NCBI RefSeq assembly: GCF_901482695.1
Contig: NZ_LR590484.1
Span: forward strand, 1,488,001 to 1,552,000
DNA: 64,000 nucleotides
Direction: 5' to 3'
Source of the DNA: Sphingobacterium thalpophilum
Lineage (GTDB): Bacteria > Bacteroidota > Bacteroidia > Sphingobacteriales > Sphingobacteriaceae
The notes under the pieces are model-generated. The model did no database searches, had not been told where the DNA came from, and saw only the letters and a list, made by a program, of their open reading frames with translations. Within the stretch, counting starts at the first letter, position 1, and each line of letters opens with the position of its first letter. The position numbers and the translations under genes were made by a program. Below are positions 1-9,885 of this stretch, piece after piece.

Positions 1-473
1 TTGAACTGCACGCCAATGACATTAGCGACGGCATTCAGGATGTAACCGTACATCACGCCAAAAACCGGTATAAGCACAGTGCTCCGTTTGACAACCGGGA
101 TCATGGAAAAGGTAAAGAGTGCAGTCAGCGAAAAACAGAAGAACATACCAAAAATAAGTTTTGTCAATAATCCCGACTGCGGAAAAAACAGCAGGCCGAA
201 CAAAACACCCAGTTTGGCAGCATCCAAGGTCCCCGCCGTTGTAGGGGATATAAACTTGTTCTGCGTAAGCTGCTGCAGGATGACACCGCAGATGGAGAGC
301 CCTGCCCCTGTCAGGATCAGCGTTACAGTACGCGGGATACGGCTGATCCATAGCACGTCGCGATTACCTGCCCCCGGGTGGAACAAACTGGCCAGATCCA
401 GCCGTTCCACACCCAACAAAACGGAGACAGCAGCAAAAAGTATTAAACAGCACAGCAGCAAAGACCAACGCAC
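1..473 (-). CDS. FecCD-family iron/siderophore ABC transporter permease (3' end outside window)
   Basis: The reverse strand reads as a hydrophobic inner-membrane protein with the hallmark segment WISRIPRTV followed by GAGLSICGVILQQLTQN, as in BtuC/FhuB/FecCD permeases, where it forms the first helices and the conserved RxPR loop. The C-terminal part lies beyond base 1. No ATG precedes this homology. The best start is GTG at 473, which lies 12 nt past the stop of the cupin gene. An earlier start inside the cupin gene cannot be excluded because the frame stays open. It is probably the last or a late gene of the receptor, DUF4374 and cupin operon, and would move the ligand across the inner membrane with an ATPase not seen here. 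The family call is firm; the substrate is inferred. Confidence 0.8.
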   Translation of the reverse strand, partial: MRWSLLLCCLILFAAVSVLLGVERLDLASLFHPGAGNRDVLWISRIPRTVTLILTGAGLSICGVILQQLTQNKFISPTTAGTLDAAKLGVLFGLLFFPQSGLLTKLIFGMFFCFSLTALFTFSMIPVVKRSTVLIPVFGVMYGYILNAVANVIGVQF

Positions 474-484
474 TTTATATAAAC

Positions 485-793
485 CTATCTGGATTCGAAA
501 AATAAAATAGTTGTCTCCTCATGTGCATAAGGTTTATGCCAGGAGCCTTTAGGGATGACCACAAATTCACCCGTTCCGACCTCGATGCTATCCCCATCGG
601 CAAATTCGATGAACAGCACACCCTCGACCACATAAAATAGCTTTTCACCATTTTCATGTGTATGCATTTCAAATTCGCCTTTGATCTTCGCCATATTGAC
701 CACATGATCATTAACTCGGGCGACCTGCTTGAGCGACCAGAGTTCCTTCAATGCCGCCGATTCATCTTTTAAATTTACTTTCAAGATTTCCAT
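485..793 (-). CDS. Small single-domain cupin protein
   Basis: This 102-residue protein is one cupin barrel. The metal-site motif is seen as MHTHENGEKLFYVVEG (residues about 44-59, His-x-His plus downstream Glu), and a second motif GEFVVIPKGSWHKP carries the later His. Such Cupin_2 proteins bind a metal or small ligand, but no reaction can be assigned. It starts 6 nt after the DUF4374 stop and is followed closely by the permease, so it is co-transcribed with an iron-uptake operon. A role in handling the transported ligand is inference from context only. Confidence 0.8.
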   Translation of the reverse strand: MEILKVNLKDESAALKELWSLKQVARVNDHVVNMAKIKGEFEMHTHENGEKLFYVVEGVLFIEFADGDSIEVGTGEFVVIPKGSWHKPYAHEETTILFFESR

Positions 794-799
794 ATATGA

Positions 800-2065
800 T
801 TATTTATTTTCCAAACGGACAAAGCCACTTACTTCCCCTCCTCTGATGACATTAAAAGCCGGTGAGGCAGTGTGATCTGACAAATTCACACGATAATATC
901 CATTGAGTCTCTGTGTCCGGTTTACCACCCGTAAAAAGACCTGATTATCAACAACCTCCACATTACCGGTAGAAAGCCCAAAGACCGTCAGCGGTGCACC
1001 GGTGATCTCCGTAGCTTTTTTAGTGGCGATATCCACTTCAAAAAATTTATATATATTGGTATTCAGGTTGGTCAGTCCCGGAACAATAATTTTATCCTTC
1101 GAACAGTCCACATATAACTTGCCGTTCAGCTCCCGGAAACTCCACAAAAGTGCCCCTTCCGGCATCCCTAGATCTGTCGCGCTCAGCTCCCAGTTTTTGT
1201 CAAAATCAGTTTCACCGGCCTTGATCCTGAAAATAAAGGATTTTTCAGCCTGGAGAATTTTGTCCTCATTGGTATTCCAGCCCGTTGTCAATACATATAA
1301 TGCGCCATCGCTTCCCTTGATCCAGGCAGGGAACTCGGAGGTAGAATAACCGTGATTTTTGGCTACGGGATGAATGATGACCTTTTCCACCCTTTCCGTA
1401 GCAATGTCCACGACAGCCAGGCGGTAATTGCGGGTATTATCATTATGTCCATTACCATCTTTGCGGGAATAAGTTACATTGACAAATAACTTGCCCTCCT
1501 TGGCAATCAATGTCTGGTTACCGATGTATACATTGGTACTGATGTCCGTTCCTTTTTCAACGACTGATGACAAGTCAATTTCTCCTGTCCGTTGCATCGT
1601 CGTCGGATTGAACTTTTGAATCTTGGTTTTGCCGCGGTCTGCATCGAAATAAAAGCCGGTGGTTTCATCTACCTCAAGATGCTGGGCGGAGGTGCCGCAC
1701 TTGATAAAGCCCGTTTCCTCGAATTTTCCGTTTGCACCGATTCCATAACGGACAATGCCCGTTTCACCTGACAGTCTCTGCCGGTTGAATATCCAGTTTT
1801 TGAATGTACGGAAGCCGCCATAATTTCGGGACTGCAAGGAATAGCCGCCGATGTTGTCTACCTCACCTGCCGGGACCTCATTATAGGCCGCATAATAGCC
1901 CGAACCATCACTCACTGCCCACTCGGCGGTTAGCAGGACATATTTTGCGTTCGTCGCAGGATTATTGCCATTTCCCTCACCGGAGGTTTCGTCTTTCTTA
2001 CAGGAGATGAGTGCCGTGCCAGCCAGCAGAACCAGCGCAAATGCACTTAACAGATGTTTTCTCAT
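800..2065 (-). CDS. DUF4374 domain lipoprotein
   Basis: The 421-residue product begins with a lipoprotein signal (LAGTALISCKKDE; lipobox Cys near residue 22) and then a long beta-rich region resembling the DUF4374 family, which I recognise as companions of TonB-dependent siderophore receptors in Bacteroidota. The repeated short strands suggest a propeller-like fold. It starts 20 nt after the receptor stop and 6 nt before the cupin gene, so the three are one transcription unit. It probably sits on the outer membrane or in the periplasm and helps capture or pass on ligand; that role is inferred. The biochemical function of the family is not established. Confidence 0.75.
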   Translation of the reverse strand: MRKHLLSAFALVLLAGTALISCKKDETSGEGNGNNPATNAKYVLLTAEWAVSDGSGYYAAYNEVPAGEVDNIGGYSLQSRNYGGFRTFKNWIFNRQRLSGETGIVRYGIGANGKFEETGFIKCGTSAQHLEVDETTGFYFDADRGKTKIQKFNPTTMQRTGEIDLSSVVEKGTDISTNVYIGNQTLIAKEGKLFVNVTYSRKDGNGHNDNTRNYRLAVVDIATERVEKVIIHPVAKNHGYSTSEFPAWIKGSDGALYVLTTGWNTNEDKILQAEKSFIFRIKAGETDFDKNWELSATDLGMPEGALLWSFRELNGKLYVDCSKDKIIVPGLTNLNTNIYKFFEVDIATKKATEITGAPLTVFGLSTGNVEVVDNQVFLRVVNRTQRLNGYYRVNLSDHTASPAFNVIRGGEVSGFVRLENK

Positions 2066-2085
2066 GATTGTATTGGTTTCAGTTA

Positions 2086-4521
2086 TTAATATTTCAGGAT
2101 ATAGTTTAATTTCAGGTGGAAGCTACGGCCAGCGTTCTGAACTTTAAAGTTGTCAAACACAGCTGCATCGAATAGGTTCTTGCATTCCACATTGACGGTC
2201 AAGGGCAATGCGGACTCTGGCTGCCATAGCAGTCCCACAGCATGTACCGTCTGTGAAGGAATAATATTGGGAGCATCGACCTTGGCTTTGCCCCAAAGCC
2301 CCAAAAATCCATCAGGTTCTGTATTTCTGGGAATGTAATTCAGATAGTATTGGTGCACATAGGCCATGTTATAGTAGGCCTGTAGCTTGTCCCTTTTCCT
2401 GAACACATTGGAAAAAGCCGATGATGCGCCGACATTCGCAAAAAAATAAGGCGTATTCCGCAGGCGAGCTCCCTCCAGATAATCCATCAGGGGATTGTCG
2501 ATATGGTATAAGCGGAAGTCCTGATAGGTACCATTGGCGTATAAGGAAAGCCAGGATCCGGGAGTGTATCGGATATCCGCCTCAAAGCCTATTCCCCGCA
2601 CAGATTCGACATTGACACTTTGCGAATACAGCAAATTGACAGGCACTGTGATGATCATATCTTTGGTGATCCGGTAGAAACTGTTCAGTTCGATATCAAC
2701 CTTATCGTTTGGTCTCGTTCGGATACCTATGTTTCCGTTGGTACTTTTCTCGGGCCTAATGGCAAAATTAGACAATACATATGCACCATTGCCGAGGATC
2801 TCGGTCTGCTCAGGCAGCCGCGTCGCCAATTCGCCTGAAAGCCTCAGATAAGTGCGTTTGGATAAATTGTATTTAATGGACTCCGCGACACCAAGTTTCG
2901 ATACATCCGCCCTGGACGTATTTTCGTTGAGGTATCCGGTATTGATATTGACTTCCTGCCCCGCAGTTTTTGCATAATAGTATTTTACCTGGAACAGATT
3001 TTCCAGCTTATTTTCCAATAATTCGGTTTTCCAGCCCAGACCGGCAACCACTTTCTGATAGCTTGCCGGCAAGGACTGCAGGTCCACAGGGTTGCTTCCC
3101 GCGGTCGTGGGACCGTAAGGATCCTTTCCCGTACGGCCGTAATCGTTATATACTACATTGAATGATAAGCTACTATTAGCGGCAGTTCGATAGACCAATC
3201 CTGTCCGTGATGTAAAGTTCGAGTACGTATACGATGCTAAGGTCGGATTGCCGGATTCACCGCGCCTGTTGGCATCCACTGGTGGATGATAGGTCCCATA
3301 CCAATCGTACGAGCCGCTTAACGTATCGATCTGACGGCCGCGGATCCTGCTGTATACCAAAAACTGGTCTATCGTTAATTTATGATCCCAAAAATCTTTC
3401 TTATAACGTACTGTCGGAATGATGGCTGCATGTTCACTTGCTTTGGCTGCTCCGAAAGGCTTTTCCATCAAGGCCGCGAACTGGTTATCGCGATCAATTC
3501 GAAAAGCTGTCCACCCCACACGGAGCTCATCTGCCCAGCTCAGATTGGACCAGCCCCCATAGAGCTCAGCATACGCCTGTTTAAACTGATTGTGAAATAA
3601 TCTGACAGTCTCCGCAGACACCGTCGATTTGTCCGGATCGGGGATATTCGCGGTCACTTTATAATCATTATCCGAATAATTATAGAACCCATCCAGGCCC
3701 CAGTAAAAATGACTTTTTCCGGCACTGCTTTTCAAGTTGACGGAGGCACGATGTGTGTTAAAGGATCCTATTTCATAGGATAAGGCCGCATATCGTGAAC
3801 TTTCCGTTCTCGAGACCATATTGACGGCACCGCCGAGCGCGTCAGCACCGATTTCAGTCGGCAGCACACCTTTGTATACCTCCACCCTTTCCAGCATATT
3901 GACCGGTATAGACGAAATGTTATACGAAGCACCGAGGTAATCCGTGGGAATACCATCTTTAAATAGCTTGATGGACTTACCCTGAAACCCGTTGAGCATG
4001 ACGTTCGTATTGCTGCCCAGTCCTCCCGATTGCCGGACGCGTACACCCGCTGCACGATTCATCAGTTCCACCAAGGTTACAGCCTTTGCCTGTGCAGCCT
4101 TCGTATCTATAATCTCAGCCTTGACAAGCGCATTCCGCGCTTTTTGATTCCGGTTTTCCCCGCTTACATGAACTTCCGCAAGGCTGGTGATCTCGTCGAC
4201 GAGAATAAACGATAGCCGGCTGTCGCGGTTCTTATGCAAATAAACATTTTTGACCTGGATCCCCTTACCCAAAAAGCCGGCCTGAATGCTGTATTCTTTG
4301 TCAGGCGGCAGGTCAAACGAAAAGCGCCCACTGCCATCCGTCGTGATCTGCATGCTATTGTTGCGCACGATGACTGTCGCTCCAGAGACAGGATGCCCTT
4401 TTTCGTCGTACACATAGCCCTTGATGAGGCCGCCTTTTGTCTGTCCTTCGACAGGACGTACCCCTATAAAAAGCAGCAGAAAAATATAACATAGACACTT
4501 GTGAATCGGCTTCATCAACAA
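2086..4521 (-). CDS. TonB-dependent outer-membrane receptor, siderophore type
   Basis: The 811-residue protein has a signal peptide ending near GQTKG, a CarboxypepD_reg-like domain (residues about 31-105, GYVYDEKGHPVSGATV), a plug domain (about 135-235, with LVELMNRAAGVRVRQSGG and ERVEVYKGVLPTEIGADALG) and a C-terminal beta barrel. This is the usual length for this class. It is the first gene of a minus-strand operon with DUF4374, cupin and FecCD permease, opposite an AraC regulator. That arrangement points to uptake of an iron chelate or related ligand. The gene is intact; substrate identity is not visible. Confidence 0.9.
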   Translation of the reverse strand: MLMKPIHKCLCYIFLLLFIGVRPVEGQTKGGLIKGYVYDEKGHPVSGATVIVRNNSMQITTDGSGRFSFDLPPDKEYSIQAGFLGKGIQVKNVYLHKNRDSRLSFILVDEITSLAEVHVSGENRNQKARNALVKAEIIDTKAAQAKAVTLVELMNRAAGVRVRQSGGLGSNTNVMLNGFQGKSIKLFKDGIPTDYLGASYNISSIPVNMLERVEVYKGVLPTEIGADALGGAVNMVSRTESSRYAALSYEIGSFNTHRASVNLKSSAGKSHFYWGLDGFYNYSDNDYKVTANIPDPDKSTVSAETVRLFHNQFKQAYAELYGGWSNLSWADELRVGWTAFRIDRDNQFAALMEKPFGAAKASEHAAIIPTVRYKKDFWDHKLTIDQFLVYSRIRGRQIDTLSGSYDWYGTYHPPVDANRRGESGNPTLASYTYSNFTSRTGLVYRTAANSSLSFNVVYNDYGRTGKDPYGPTTAGSNPVDLQSLPASYQKVVAGLGWKTELLENKLENLFQVKYYYAKTAGQEVNINTGYLNENTSRADVSKLGVAESIKYNLSKRTYLRLSGELATRLPEQTEILGNGAYVLSNFAIRPEKSTNGNIGIRTRPNDKVDIELNSFYRITKDMIITVPVNLLYSQSVNVESVRGIGFEADIRYTPGSWLSLYANGTYQDFRLYHIDNPLMDYLEGARLRNTPYFFANVGASSAFSNVFRKRDKLQAYYNMAYVHQYYLNYIPRNTEPDGFLGLWGKAKVDAPNIIPSQTVHAVGLLWQPESALPLTVNVECKNLFDAAVFDNFKVQNAGRSFHLKLNYILKY

Positions 4522-4551
4522 ACACTATTTAGAATTAGTTTAAATTAAAGC

Positions 4552-4559
4552 CAAAATTA
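4552..4559 (-). promoter_or_regulatory. Candidate -7 box for the receptor operon
   Basis: On the minus strand TAATTTTG fits the Bacteroidota -7 consensus TAnnTTTG and lies about 30 nt upstream of the receptor start codon. No exact TTG is found at the expected -33 distance, so this is a moderate call. Confidence 0.4.
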
Positions 4560-4561
4560 TC

Positions 4562-4569
4562 TATCTTTG
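4562..4569 (+). promoter_or_regulatory. Candidate -7 box for the AraC gene
   Basis: TATCTTTG matches TAnnTTTG on the plus strand, only two bases away from the opposing box for the receptor operon. The two divergent promoters would therefore be back to back, leaving a leader of about 95 nt before the AraC start. A -33 TTG is not obvious. Confidence 0.35.
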
Positions 4570-4667
4570 CCTACGAAATCTGCAGCAATATGTACAAATT
4601 CTGCAATCGCGGAACCTAAGTTGGGGATGGGATCTCTTACTTGTTATTTACGAGGAAACAAGCTACC

Positions 4668-5675
4668 ATGAATATAGAACTGTTGAATACGCATCGAAAT
4701 GAACTGCTCTCGCTCCTGGAGGAGCCCGAAGGCTACGTTATTCCCAAGGAATATGACCTTATCGAGACGGTAGATATCAAGCAAGACAAGGACATGTACC
4801 TGGAACGCAGGCGTATTCATCTGGATGGTGTGTACATCAATGTGTATAAGCGATCGCAGGCGCATGAGCGTGAAATATGGGTACGCTCTGACGCCCCCTA
4901 TCTACAGATGCATTTTGAGATATCAGGAGGATCAGCTTATTATTTTCATCAAAACAAAACATTTGCAGTGCCGATTTCCGAAGGCGAGTTCAGCTTCTTT
5001 TATGTTCCGGAATTAAACGGCAGGTTGGTGGATCCACCATGTAAGGATGCCGTTACCGTCGAGATAGAAATTTCAGAAAAATGGATCCGGCAGCATATCG
5101 GGACATCCCCCTCCCCCGCGATGGATTTTGTCGATGACATTGCATCGGGCAGGCCCGCATTGTTAGGAGGCAGATCGCATCTGATTTCGCCCCAGATTTT
5201 TCGTGCCGTACAGGATCTTTTGGAATGTCCCTATGCAGGAAACATCAAACGCCTGTATCTCGAGGCCAAACTCATGGAGTTATTGGCTCATCAACTTTTT
5301 CAGGTTCAGGGCACAGGAAAGGGCAGACAGCAGCAGCGCTACTCCAAAGCAGATATCGAACAATTGCATTTTGTCAGAGAAAAGATCATCTCCGACCTCA
5401 CAAAACATCATAGTATTGATGAATTATCCTATTTGTCCCATATGAACCGAACGAAATTACAGGCGGGATTTAAAGAACTCTTTGGTGTCACGATACATGA
5501 TTTTATTGTTGAGCAGCGGATGAATCTAGCGTACAAATTGCTGACCGAATCTTACGCTCATTATTGGAACATTTCAGAAATTGCAGGCAAAGTAGGCTAC
5601 CAACGGAGCAATCATTTTTCTGCAGCCTTTAAAAAAAGATTTGGACTCTCGCCCAGTTCATTCTTAAAAAAGTAA
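4668..5675 (+). CDS. AraC-family transcriptional regulator
   Basis: The 335-residue protein has an N-terminal sensing region and a C-terminal AraC double helix-turn-helix (last ~100 residues), including HMNRTKLQAGFKELFGVTIH and GYQRSNHFSAAFKKRFGLSP. I chose ATG 4668 rather than an upstream TTG because GAGGAAAC lies about 10 nt before it. It is divergent from the TonB receptor operon, with a 146-bp shared control region, and resembles the siderophore-responsive AraC regulators that activate neighbouring receptors. Regulation of the 4521-to-1 operon is inferred. Confidence 0.88.
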   Translation: MNIELLNTHRNELLSLLEEPEGYVIPKEYDLIETVDIKQDKDMYLERRRIHLDGVYINVYKRSQAHEREIWVRSDAPYLQMHFEISGGSAYYFHQNKTFAVPISEGEFSFFYVPELNGRLVDPPCKDAVTVEIEISEKWIRQHIGTSPSPAMDFVDDIASGRPALLGGRSHLISPQIFRAVQDLLECPYAGNIKRLYLEAKLMELLAHQLFQVQGTGKGRQQQRYSKADIEQLHFVREKIISDLTKHHSIDELSYLSHMNRTKLQAGFKELFGVTIHDFIVEQRMNLAYKLLTESYAHYWNISEIAGKVGYQRSNHFSAAFKKRFGLSPSSFLKK

Positions 5676-5750
5676 AAGTCAGCTTGAACGTCTATGCCAT
5701 CCCTTGCAGTATTCACAAGGCCTTTTTGCATTTCGCTCATCGAACAGGTC

Positions 5751-5823
5751 GTTCACTGGGCGTTTTTTGCAGTTCACCCCTCAAATAGGTCGTTCGCCCC
5801 TGAAAATATATTCACCCCTGAAA
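5751..5823. repeat. Direct-repeat array GTTCrCCCCTsAAA
   Basis: GTTCACCCCTCAAA (5772), GTTCGCCCCTGAAA (5792) and ATTCACCCCTGAAA (5810) repeat in the same orientation, with a weaker GTTCACTGGGCGTT at 5751. Start-to-start spacing is 21, 20 and 18 nt. It lies between two convergent gene ends, an odd place for an operator. The GTTCA core with 21-nt spacing resembles LytTR-type tandem sites. Confidence 0.6.
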
Positions 5824-5830
5824 GTATAAA

Positions 5831-5852
5831 AGCCACATCTCACGATGTGGCT
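5831..5852 (-). terminator. Terminator hairpin of the truncated hydrolase gene
   Basis: A perfect 9-bp stem AGCCACATC / GATGTGGCT with a 4-nt loop lies 18 nt past the stop of the minus-strand hydrolase gene. On that strand it is followed by TTTTATACTTT, as expected of an intrinsic terminator. Confidence 0.75.
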
Positions 5853-5869
5853 CCAATAAACACCTACAA

Positions 5870-7590
5870 TTATTTGCCTGCTGTTTCCAGAAAATCTGCT
5901 GTTCTGGAGGGGCTCAGCAACTCCCAAAGGGAAGCAACCGTCCATCCCGGGGCGAAGATATCGTTGTAAAACCCTTTTCCATTTTTTCCATAATCCCAAT
6001 TGGTATGCTGGACAACCTCCGGATAATAGCCCACTTTGGCTATATCGAAAAGACGGCCTTTCACCGGCATCAACTGTAACATCGAACTCTTGATGACATT
6101 TGAAAAAGCCGCCAGCCGCTGTTCTTTGGTTTCACCGGCGAGCCAGTCCAGCACAGCCGCAAATTCAAAAATAAACACATCGACGTGGTTGTTTTCCACA
6201 GATACATTTCCCCAGCCGCGGGATTTAAAGCCCACATCGCCCAACATCTGTCCGGTGGCAAAGGGCACATCCCAGGTATAATACCAGGTCAGACAAAAAT
6301 AGGCCGCTTTCTTACACTGCTCTACATAGTGCTGCCGCTCCTTTCCCTTACTGACCTGGGCCAGGTAATAAATCGCCGTGGAGGCATACAAGGAAGCCTC
6401 TTTATCTTCGCAATTGGCATCCAGGGTCGACGAGAAGTAATCCGACCTGGAGATAATCTCCCGCTCGAGATAGGCCGCAGATAGCTGGGCCTGCCGCAGA
6501 TATTCTTTTTGTTTGAAATACACAGAAGCCATGACCAGAGGCACGGTTGCCGACGGTGTACTGCCGCCACTGCCGTCTTTTACCTGAAGCTGATCATCAA
6601 ATTTGCGCGGGAAGCTGCCGTCCGCCTGCTGCAGGGCAGCAAAGTTGGTCAACAGCCGTTTAATACGCTGCTCCCATTCAGGATGCTTCCGGCCCTTTTT
6701 CTTTTCGTAACAGAGATAATTCAGCACCGCAAAGATGCCTTCCGACTGTCTGCGGATACTGTATTCCTGGGTCTCGTTGCCGTGGGTAAAGTCCACAAAC
6801 TCACGAAAAAATCCATTTTTGGTAAATCCATGCTGGAGATAGCTGTCAAAGATTGCCTTCGCATGGGCAACCAGCTCCGCTTGCTCCTGCGCTTCGCCAT
6901 ACTCCAGTGCGTTGTAGGCGTTGAGCAATACCCGTCCTACAAAGCCGACTTCTGCAGAGCCCGTGCTCTTGCAGTCGGCCGTGCGCATGTGTACACCTGA
7001 ATAGTATTTTAATGGCTGGTTATCTACATAACTTTCCTTAAAGAAGTTTGCCAGAATGTCCTTCGCCTGTGCCGGTGTATAATCCGGTGTAAGTGCCGCC
7101 GGTTTTTGCCTGTCGAAGGAATAGGTCCATACTTTGGATACAAAATCACCGTAACTGGAGGCCTGTCCTTCGCTGATCTCCCAGGACAGCTGGCGTGTCT
7201 CCCCCTTTTCCAGTTTTTCAAAGGTGACAACCTCCGGAGCCAGCGTCAATTTTCGGAGATACGTCTTAGGAGCTTCATGATAAGGGAAGCCAAAGACCAG
7301 CGCCGGAGCGCCGCCTTCGTTTTTAAAGCCCGTAAATCCGAGATCCGTCTTCCCACTTAGGATAACTTCACCGCTCTGGTGTGTGGTCAGCGCATCCCGG
7401 TTGATTTTGTCCAGCCGGATAACCGTATAGTATGTATTGGACGGTGCATTGAATATACCGGTCAATGGTGTACTCAGGCGGTCCTCCCGTACCTGCCAGC
7501 TGTCACTGGTCTTAAATGAAGGCGCCTCCTGCGGCGAACGCATATTTTTATGATACCAGAAGCCGGGCATCAGAAATTCGCTTTCGGCAT
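5870..7590 (-). pseudogene. 5'-truncated putative alpha/alpha-toroid glycoside hydrolase
   Basis: About 570 residues remain. The N-terminal part here is beta-rich (LMPGFWYHKN, GKTDLGFTGFKNEGG) and the C-terminal ~370 residues look like an alpha/alpha toroid with many aromatic and acidic residues (NGFFREFVDF, QQADGSFPRKFDD, HTNWDYGKNGKGFYNDIFAP). I recognise the style of Bacteroidota polysaccharide-degrading enzymes but not a definite GH family. No signal peptide or natural start is present: the frame runs from a GTG at 7594 into sequence that is antisense to the hybrid kinase gene, so the 5' end and promoter are gone. It ends with its own terminator. A neighbouring hybrid regulator suggests a carbohydrate-utilisation locus before the deletion. 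Confidence 0.65.
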
Positions 7591-9816
7591 CCACAGGGCA
7601 ACCTCTGGCTGAGCAGCAACAAAGGCATTATCTGTTTTCACCCCGACGACCCTAAAAATTACAGGCTCTATACCACCGAAAACGGGTTTTCGACCAACCA
7701 GTTTAACTTCAAGGCCTCCTTCAAAGGCCGAGACGGGCGATTTTACTTTGGTGGGATCAATGGATTTACCAGCTTCTATCCCGATGAAATCAGCACGGTA
7801 AAAAATCAGGTCCGCCCCTCGGTGTTCATCACCCAGATCCAGCTATTGAACAATCGCGATCCGCAGGTAGAGCAGGACATCCAGGTACAGTTGCACCGCA
7901 GCGAAAAGATCGTCCTGACCCACCGGTTTTCGTCCTTCACGATCTCCTTTGTGAGTCTGAGCTTTGCCTCGCCCAGCAAAAATCAGTATGCCTATAAACT
8001 CGAGGGAGCCGACGAAGAATGGACCATGGCCGGCAATACAAAAAGTGTCAGCTATGTCAATCTATCGCCCGGCACCTATGTCTTCCATGTAAAAGCGTCC
8101 AATAATGATGGCCTGTGGAACGAGACGGGTGCAGCCGTGCAGATCGAAATATTGCCGCCGCTGTGGCTTTCCCTTCCGGCCAAGGTCGCCTATGTGCTGT
8201 TGATGCTGGCCTTATGCTATGTGTGCCTGCGCTATTACATCCGGGCCAACAAGCGCAAGCAGGCTCGCCATCTGCTGGCCTTCCAGTCGGAGCAGGAACA
8301 AAAATCCTTCCGGTCCAAAATAGATTTTTTCACCAATATCGCCCATGAGATCCGGACGCCCCTGAGCCTGATCACCGCCCCTTTAGAAGAGATCATCCAG
8401 CAGGAAAATAGCGATCAGGAAACCATGCACAACCTCCGAATCATAGAAAAAAACTGTGAGCGGCTGACCGTGCTGATCAATCAGCTGCTGGACTTCCGTA
8501 AAATGGATGAAAACGAACAGTCGCTGCATCCCGAGCCCGTCGATCTGGGGAACTTACTGGAAGATCTCTACGACAGGTTCAGAAAATCAGTCCACCGCAA
8601 CAAAGTCCGGTTTGACCTGTCTATCCCCCGGGATCAGGCACTGGTTGTCGAGACCGATCTGGACGCCCTGATCAAGATCCTGAGCAATCTGCTCACCAAT
8701 GCCAGCAAGTTTGCCCGGTCCTACATCCGGGTACGTCTGGACAGACAGCCGGACGGTACCTTTACCATTAGCGTTTCAGACGATGGGCCGGGAATACCCG
8801 ACGAATTTAAAAAGCTGGTATTCGATCCCTTCTATCAGCTCAGTTCCAATCAGGACCGCGGCGGCACGGGCATCGGGTTGTCGCTGGTCAAGCACCTGAC
8901 CAACCGGCTGGGCGCCGAGATAAAAATCGAAGACGAGCAGCCCAGGGGTAGCAGGTTTATTTTCAGTCTCCGGGACATGCCGGCTCCCGCATCGGAAACA
9001 GTACCACAAAAGGCGGAGCAGCTTTCCTTGGACAGCAATGAGCCCCACCAGACGCAGATTCTCATCGTCGACGACAATCCCGACATCACGGCCTTTATCA
9101 GCCATGCACTGGCTCCCGCCTATCATATCGATATTGCCGACAGCGCCGGCCAGGCCTTGCAGATGCTGGACAGCTGTGTTTACAGCTTGGTGATCTCCGA
9201 CATCATGATGCCGGAGATGGACGGGATCACCTTTGCCAAGCGTCTGAAAAATGACATCAACTATTCCCATATCCCCGTCATTCTGCTTTCCGCCAAAATA
9301 CAGAATGCGACCAAAGTAGAGGGGCTGCTGTCGGGGGCAGACGTATTTATGGAAAAACCTTTTTCGGTGGCTTTTTTAAAGGCCCAGATCAGCAGCCTGC
9401 TGCAAAACCGGAAGCATCTGCTGGAGAATTTCCATGCTTCGCCCTTGTCACCCTATTCGTCTCTGGCAACAAATGCCCGTGATGAAGCCTTCCTCACGCA
9501 GCTCAATGCCGAAATCGAGAAACACCTTTCGGACGAGCAGTTCAATGTCGAATCGCTGGTCGATATATTTAAGATCAGCCGTTCCAACTTCCAGCGAAAA
9601 TTAAAGGCGATCGCCGGTACATCTCCGGGTGACTATGTGCGGAATTACCGGCTAAAACGTGCCTGCACCCTATTGCTGGAATCCGATTATCGCATCAACG
9701 AAGTCGCCTTTCTGGTCGGCTTTACCTCAGCCTCCTATTTCACCAAGGCGTTTATCAAAGCCTTTAACCAGACGCCAAAAGAGTTTATTCAGCGATCACG
9801 CGCACCTGCAAAGTAA
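7591..9816 (+). pseudogene. 5'-truncated hybrid two-component system regulator (SusR-like HTCS)
   Basis: The homology begins abruptly at PQGNLWLSSNKG, the last blade of a two-component regulator propeller. It continues with a Y_Y_Y domain (up to PGTYVFHVKASNNDG), one membrane helix (AYVLLMLALCYVCLRYY), a histidine kinase (HEIRTPLS, then DDGPGIPDE), a receiver (ILIVDDN, SDIMMPEMDG) and an AraC helix-turn-helix. A normal protein of this family has about 600 more N-terminal residues with a signal peptide. Those and the promoter are missing. The frame is open from an ATG at 7516, but that part is antisense to the hydrolase gene. Sensing and membrane insertion are probably lost. Confidence 0.8.
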
Positions 9817-9885
9817 AGTCCAAAGTGCTGACATCCCTTTGCGACGAAGGGGCTTGTGCGATAAGGCGGGGCCGTCCTATGAAGT

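Noticed and set aside
8776-9270. 164-codon minus-strand open frame inside the hybrid kinase gene
   Set aside because: It lies antisense to well-conserved kinase and receiver domains and has no recognisable domain.
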